Shown here: positions 60,076 through 64,000 of the stretch, piece by piece
Position numbering within the stretch: the first letter of the stretch is position 1
Layout of the letters: each line of letters starts with the position of its first letter
Source: Subdoligranulum variabile
GTDB taxonomy: Bacteria; Bacillota; Clostridia; Oscillospirales; Ruminococcaceae
Length of the DNA stretch: 64,000 nucleotides
Assembly (NCBI RefSeq): GCF_025152575.1
Contig: NZ_CP102293.1
Span: forward strand, 2,976,001-3,040,000
Direction: 5' to 3'
Translations under genes and position numbers: made by a program
The notes under the pieces: generated by a model
Database searches by the model: none
Told to the model about the DNA's origin: nothing
What the model saw: only the letters and a program-made list of their open reading frames with translations

Positions 60076-61461
60076 TTGGAAAAATTAACTTATACCCATA
60101 ATGATGAAGCGGCCAAAATGCTGGCGGCTTACTACGAAACACCACCTTTGGCGTTTGTGCGCAGCTACGGCTGCCAGCAAAATGTCAACGATGGCGAGAA
60201 AATCCGCGGTGTATTACAGGACGTCGGCTTCGGTATCTGTGATACACTGGAAGATGCGGATCTGATCCTGTTCAACACCTGCGCTGTTCGAGAGCATGCA
60301 GAACAGCGTGTGTTCGGGAATATTGGTGCGCTGAAGAAGCTCAAAGAACAGAATCCGCGGCTGATCATCGGTGTGTGCGGTTGTATGGCTCAGCAGCCTC
60401 ATATTGTGGAAAAATTGCGTCAGAGCTATCCTTACGTAGACCTCGTTTTCGGAGTGGATGGAATTGACCGCTTGCCAGCGATGCTGGCGGAGCGTCTGCG
60501 CCGCGGCAAGCGGTATTTGGAAACACCGGAACAGCGCAATGCCGTGGTGGAGGAAATGCCGATCCGCCGTGACTCAGGCTTCCGTGCCTGGCTGCCGATT
60601 ATGTATGGGTGCGACAATTTCTGCACCTATTGCATAGTACCCTATGTACGTGGACGTGAGCGCAGCCGGGAACCGGATGCGATTCTGGCGGAATTCAGGG
60701 ATTTGATTACCAAGGGGTACAAAGAGATTACTCTGCTGGGACAGAATGTCAACAGTTACGGCAAGGGACTGGGAAATCCCATCGACTTTGCTGATCTGCT
60801 CAATCTGCTTTGTGCCGTGCCGGGAGACTACCAGATCCGTTTCATGACCAGCCACCCGAAAGATGCCAGCCGTAAACTGATCGATACCATTGCCGCGCAG
60901 CCGCATATGTGCAAACATATTCATCTGCCGGTACAATCCGGCAGCAATCGGCTTCTGCAGCAGATGAACCGGCATTATACGGTGGAACAATATCTGGATC
61001 TGGTGGATTATGCCCGCAATAAAATACCCGGCGTGACATTTTCCAGCGATATTATTGTGGGATTCCCCGGAGAAACCGAGGAAGACTTCGAGGCGACGTT
61101 GGAACTTGTGCGCAAAGTGGGATATATGCAGCTGTTTACCTTTATCTATTCCAAGCGCAACGGCACGCCGGCCGCCAAAATGCCGGATCCGACCACCCAT
61201 GCCGAGAAAGCGGCCCGCATGGAACGGTTGCTTCGCACGCAGGATGAGATTGCCTTTGCTGCCATCGCTTCGATGGCGGGGCAGAATGTTCGGGTCCTGG
61301 TGGAGGCTGCCGGTCGCACACCTGGCACAGTGAATGGTCGCCTTGACAACAATCTGGTGGTGGAATTCCCCGCACCGGAAATGTTGATCGGTCAGTGGGC
61401 GCGGGTGAATCTTACGGGTTCCCGTGCCGCACTTCTGACCGGTGAACTGGTTGATGAATAA
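60076..61461 (+). CDS. miaB: tRNA-2-methylthio-N6-dimethylallyladenosine synthase
   Basis: Radical-SAM methylthiotransferase acting on i6A37 of tRNAs that read UNN codons. The N-terminal cluster uses Cys33, Cys69 and Cys103 (SYGCQQN, FNTCAVREHA, CGCMAQ), and the radical-SAM cluster Cys179, Cys183, Cys186 (YGCDNFCTYCIVPYVRGRE). A C-terminal TRAM domain follows. Length is 461 residues. The start is TTG at 60076, with AAGGAGAA at 60063-60070; the longer frame from 59956 would run through the promoter. The gene order miaB-ymcA-mutS is also found in Bacillus. Confidence 0.96.
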   Translation: MEKLTYTHNDEAAKMLAAYYETPPLAFVRSYGCQQNVNDGEKIRGVLQDVGFGICDTLEDADLILFNTCAVREHAEQRVFGNIGALKKLKEQNPRLIIGVCGCMAQQPHIVEKLRQSYPYVDLVFGVDGIDRLPAMLAERLRRGKRYLETPEQRNAVVEEMPIRRDSGFRAWLPIMYGCDNFCTYCIVPYVRGRERSREPDAILAEFRDLITKGYKEITLLGQNVNSYGKGLGNPIDFADLLNLLCAVPGDYQIRFMTSHPKDASRKLIDTIAAQPHMCKHIHLPVQSGSNRLLQQMNRHYTVEQYLDLVDYARNKIPGVTFSSDIIVGFPGETEEDFEATLELVRKVGYMQLFTFIYSKRNGTPAAKMPDPTTHAEKAARMERLLRTQDEIAFAAIASMAGQNVRVLVEAAGRTPGTVNGRLDNNLVVEFPAPEMLIGQWARVNLTGSRAALLTGELVDE

Positions 61462-61488
61462 AAATGATCTACAAAGGAGTATACAACA

Positions 61489-61896
61489 ATGGATTGCATG
61501 GATTTGTTTAAGAAAGCGGCTGCTGCGATGCAGACCGATCCCCGTTACCTCGAACTGGATGCGGCGCGCCGCGCCAACGACGCGGACCAGGAACTGCAGG
61601 GTATGATTGGTGAGTTTAACCTTGCGCGACTGGATCTCAACAATGAAAGCGCTAAAACGGAAACCGATGCTGCCCGCGTGGCGGAATTGAATCAGCGCAT
61701 CAATGACCTGTACACCCAGATCATGGCCAGCGAAGGCATGGTGCGTTATACGGCGGCCAAGGCAGAGTGTGAGGCAATGGTGAGCTATATTGATGCCATC
61801 ATCAATACGGCCATGAACGGTGGTGACCCCATGACCGTGCAGCAGCCGGAGGGGGGCTGTACCGGCAGCTGCGCTACCTGCGGCGGTTGCCATTAA
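61489..61896 (+). CDS. YlbF/YmcA-family protein with Cys-rich tail
   Basis: A 135-residue, mainly helical protein of the YlbF/YmcA family. In Bacillus the YlbF-YmcA-YaaT complex helps RNase Y mature operon mRNAs and affects competence, sporulation and biofilms, and carries iron-sulfur clusters. The helical core covers about residues 3-115. The last 14 residues, GGCTGSCATCGGCH, hold four Cys and a His after a short linker and look like a metal or Fe-S cluster tail. AAAGGAG precedes the ATG at 61489. Position between miaB and mutS is the same as ymcA in Bacillus, which supports the family call. Confidence 0.85.
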   Translation: MDCMDLFKKAAAAMQTDPRYLELDAARRANDADQELQGMIGEFNLARLDLNNESAKTETDAARVAELNQRINDLYTQIMASEGMVRYTAAKAECEAMVSYIDAIINTAMNGGDPMTVQQPEGGCTGSCATCGGCH

Positions 61897-61942
61897 TAGT
61901 GTGCCCATTCAGGATTTTCGAGAGATAACAGGAGTGTGAAAC

Positions 61943-64000
61943 ATGGCCGAACAAGCAGTATCGCCCATGATGCAGCAGTATTTTGAAATCAAGAAACAAC
62001 ATCCCAACGAGATTCTATTCTATCGTGTCGGCGATTTCTATGAAATGTTCTATGATGATGCCCTGACAGCTTCGCGGGAACTGGAACTGACCTTGACCGG
62101 CAAAAACTGCGGCAAAGAAGAGCGGGCCCCGATGTGCGGGGTGCCGTTTCACTCCTATGAAACCTATGTGGCCCGACTTATCGCCAAGGGGTACAAAGTA
62201 GCTATCTGTGAGCAGATGGAGGACCCGGCACTGGCCAAGGGTCTGGTCAAACGGGATATTATCCGCGTGGTCACGCCGGGCACGGTCATCGAGAGCAGCA
62301 TGCTGGCGGAAGACAAGAACAATTATCTGTGCAGCATCTACTGTAAGCGCCGCCGAGGCCATTGGCGTGCGGGAATCTGTTTTGCAGATATCTCCACAGG
62401 CGAAGCGCGTGCCACGGAACTGAACGCTGAGAAGATAGGCGGGGCAATCATTACGGAACTGTGCCGTTATATGCCCAGTGAAATTCTGATCTGCCCGCCG
62501 ATGCTGGACTTCAAAGATGTGACGGGCTATATCAAGCAGCATACCAGCGCCTTGGTGGAACTGCGGGAGGAGGCCTGTTATAAGGACGCCCTTTTGGAAT
62601 CCACCATGGCCGGGCAATTCGGTCCCGAATGGCGGACCACCCTGGGGTATGACGAAGATGCGCTTGTTCCTTATGCCGTGGCAGCACTCCTTAATTACCT
62701 GCAGGAAACGCAGAAGCATGGCCTTGAACGCATCAAGACGGTTGATAACTATGCCGATGCACAGTACATGCGGTTGTCCCCGGTGACTCGTGCCAACCTG
62801 GAGTTGACAGAAACGATGCGTGGCCGCGAGAAGCGTGGTACGCTGCTTTGGGTGCTGGACAAGACAGAAACCTCCATGGGCAAGCGATTGCTCCGTTCCT
62901 GGATTGAACAGCCGCTGGTGGATGCGGAGGCCATCAATGCTCGGCTGTCGGCGGTTCAGGCACTGTATACCGCCAATATTGCCCGCGCAGATCTGAAAGA
63001 GGCATTATCCCATGTGTTCGATATTGAACGGTTGACGACCCGCATCCTGTATGGATCGGCAACACCCCGTGAAGTCAAGGCTCTGGGAGATACCTGCGCC
63101 CGCCTGCCGGAGGTCAAAACACAGGCGTCCGCCTGCGGAGCACCGTTGCTGACCCAGTTGGCGGATCAGATCGATCCGCTGGATGATTTGCTGCAGAAGA
63201 TTACCACAGCCCTGGTGGATGATCCTCCGGCTACGCTGAAAGACGGGGGAGCCATCCGTGCCGGTTATAACAGCGAAGTGGATGAACTGCGGGACATCAT
63301 GCATGGCGGCAAGGGCTATCTTGCCAATCTCGAAACCAAGCTCCGTGAGGAAACGGGCATTCCTAAGCTGAAGATTGGCTTTAACAAGGTGTTTGGCTAT
63401 TATATTGAAGTCAGTCGTTCCTATACGGATTCGGTGCCGGACAGCTTTACCCGCAAACAGACTCTGACTACCGGTGAGCGTTACATTACTCCGGAACTCA
63501 AGGAACTGGAAAACAAAATTTTGGGTGCGAATGAGCGGCTTTTGGTGCTGGAGCATCAACTGTTTGCGGATCTTCTGTCGGAAATTTCCGCTCAGATTGT
63601 GCGCATTCAGCGCACGGCCCTGGCTGTTGCTCAACTTGACGTTCTGGCCGGGTTTGCAGAGGTTGCTTTGCAAAATAACTATGTTCTGCCAGTGGTGGAT
63701 CAGAGCGGCGTTATCGAAATCAAGGAAGGCCGCCATCCGGTTATCGAACAGATGCTCAAAGGGACACTGTTTGTGCCCAACGATACTCTGCTGGATGAGG
63801 GCGAAAACCGCATGCTTTTGATTACCGGCCCCAATATGGCTGGTAAATCTACCTACATGCGTCAAAACGCGCTGATTGCTCTGATGGCGCAAATCGGCTG
63901 TTTTGTGCCGGCCGCCAGCGCACACATCGGTGTGGTGGATGCGATTTTTACCCGTGTGGGCGCATCGGATGACCTGGCTGCTGGACAGTCCACTTTTATG
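61943..64000 (+). CDS. mutS: DNA mismatch repair protein MutS (partial)
   Basis: Mismatch sensor that starts mismatch repair with MutL. The first 686 residues are present and the gene runs off the right edge. The mismatch-binding Phe-X-Glu motif is GDFYEMF (Phe32, Glu34), the core and clamp domains follow, and Walker A GPNMAGKST is at residues 629-637; the last bases read ...GASDDLAAGQSTFM, the Walker B/signature region. AGGAG at 61930-61934 precedes the ATG at 61943. It follows the ymcA-like gene after 46 bases. Confidence 0.97.
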   Translation, partial: MAEQAVSPMMQQYFEIKKQHPNEILFYRVGDFYEMFYDDALTASRELELTLTGKNCGKEERAPMCGVPFHSYETYVARLIAKGYKVAICEQMEDPALAKGLVKRDIIRVVTPGTVIESSMLAEDKNNYLCSIYCKRRRGHWRAGICFADISTGEARATELNAEKIGGAIITELCRYMPSEILICPPMLDFKDVTGYIKQHTSALVELREEACYKDALLESTMAGQFGPEWRTTLGYDEDALVPYAVAALLNYLQETQKHGLERIKTVDNYADAQYMRLSPVTRANLELTETMRGREKRGTLLWVLDKTETSMGKRLLRSWIEQPLVDAEAINARLSAVQALYTANIARADLKEALSHVFDIERLTTRILYGSATPREVKALGDTCARLPEVKTQASACGAPLLTQLADQIDPLDDLLQKITTALVDDPPATLKDGGAIRAGYNSEVDELRDIMHGGKGYLANLETKLREETGIPKLKIGFNKVFGYYIEVSRSYTDSVPDSFTRKQTLTTGERYITPELKELENKILGANERLLVLEHQLFADLLSEISAQIVRIQRTALAVAQLDVLAGFAEVALQNNYVLPVVDQSGVIEIKEGRHPVIEQMLKGTLFVPNDTLLDEGENRMLLITGPNMAGKSTYMRQNALIALMAQIGCFVPAASAHIGVVDAIFTRVGASDDLAAGQSTFM

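Overview
The window reads as one chromosome segment of a low-to-mid GC Gram-positive bacterium of the class Clostridia. By inference from gene content, the closest fit is the Oscillospiraceae/Ruminococcaceae group (Faecalibacterium-Gemmiger-like). The grounds are strong AGGAGG ribosome sites, sigma-A promoters of the TTGACA-17-TATAAT type (often with extended -10 TGnTATAAT), several TTG starts, SAM-I and FMN riboswitches, ThyX instead of ThyA, RNase J, and Bacillus-like neighbourhoods (gdpP-rplI-dnaB, tilS-hpt-ftsH, miaB-ymcA-mutS, mltG-U32 peptidase). The species cannot be fixed from the sequence alone.

Layout. 1-3.8 kb: end of rpsG, then fusA and tuf (translation). 3.9-8.6 kb: guaA, followed by the remnant of an element of the kind that integrates at the 3' end of guaA (XRE repressor, Xis, a 3'-truncated tyrosine integrase and a 3'-truncated MFS pump meeting tail to tail). 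8.6-11.3 kb: two regulator/pump units, MarR/MFS and TetR/MFS, each with readable operators. 11.4-12.9 kb: Ogt and a P1-family (DmpA/NylC-like) peptidase. 13.0-16.7 kb: a four-gene operon with a GCS2-type glutamate-cysteine ligase, a glutathionylspermidine-synthase-like ATP-grasp enzyme, a DinB-fold protein and a lipoprotein; this is the best candidate here for an undescribed system, possibly making and using a low-molecular-weight thiol or gamma-glutamyl amide. 16.7-20.2 kb: MscS channel, FMN riboswitch with RibU, SAM-I riboswitch with metK. 20.3-32.1 kb: a long co-directional run recD2-comF-mreB-pcrA-thyX-tmk-GNAT-mltG, then a U32 peptidase.

32.1-35.1 kb (minus): nuclease-helicase fusion of the XPD/DinG type and a family-4 uracil-DNA glycosylase, divergent from a PlsY-like membrane protein. 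35.8-36.2 kb: tRNA-Asp, tRNA-Thr, tRNA-Trp. 36.3-40.05 kb: MATE pump, lysA, and a decayed IS3-family copy sitting inside the loop of the lysA terminator hairpin. 40.1-41.6 kb (minus): mnmA and rnhA. 41.6-52.96 kb: rnj-gdpP-rplI-dnaB-tilS-hpt-ftsH and an unknown zinc-ribbon, acidic, tail-anchored protein. 53-64 kb: RluD-type pseudouridine synthase (minus), radC, uvrB-uvrA, miaB-ymcA/ylbF-like-mutS (mutS runs off the end).

Most of the window is conserved housekeeping (translation, DNA repair, tRNA modification, nucleotide and thymidylate supply, RNA turnover and c-di-AMP turnover). The accessory parts are 5.5-11.3 kb and the IS copy at 39.1-40.0 kb. No rRNA genes, CRISPR arrays or complete prophage were seen.
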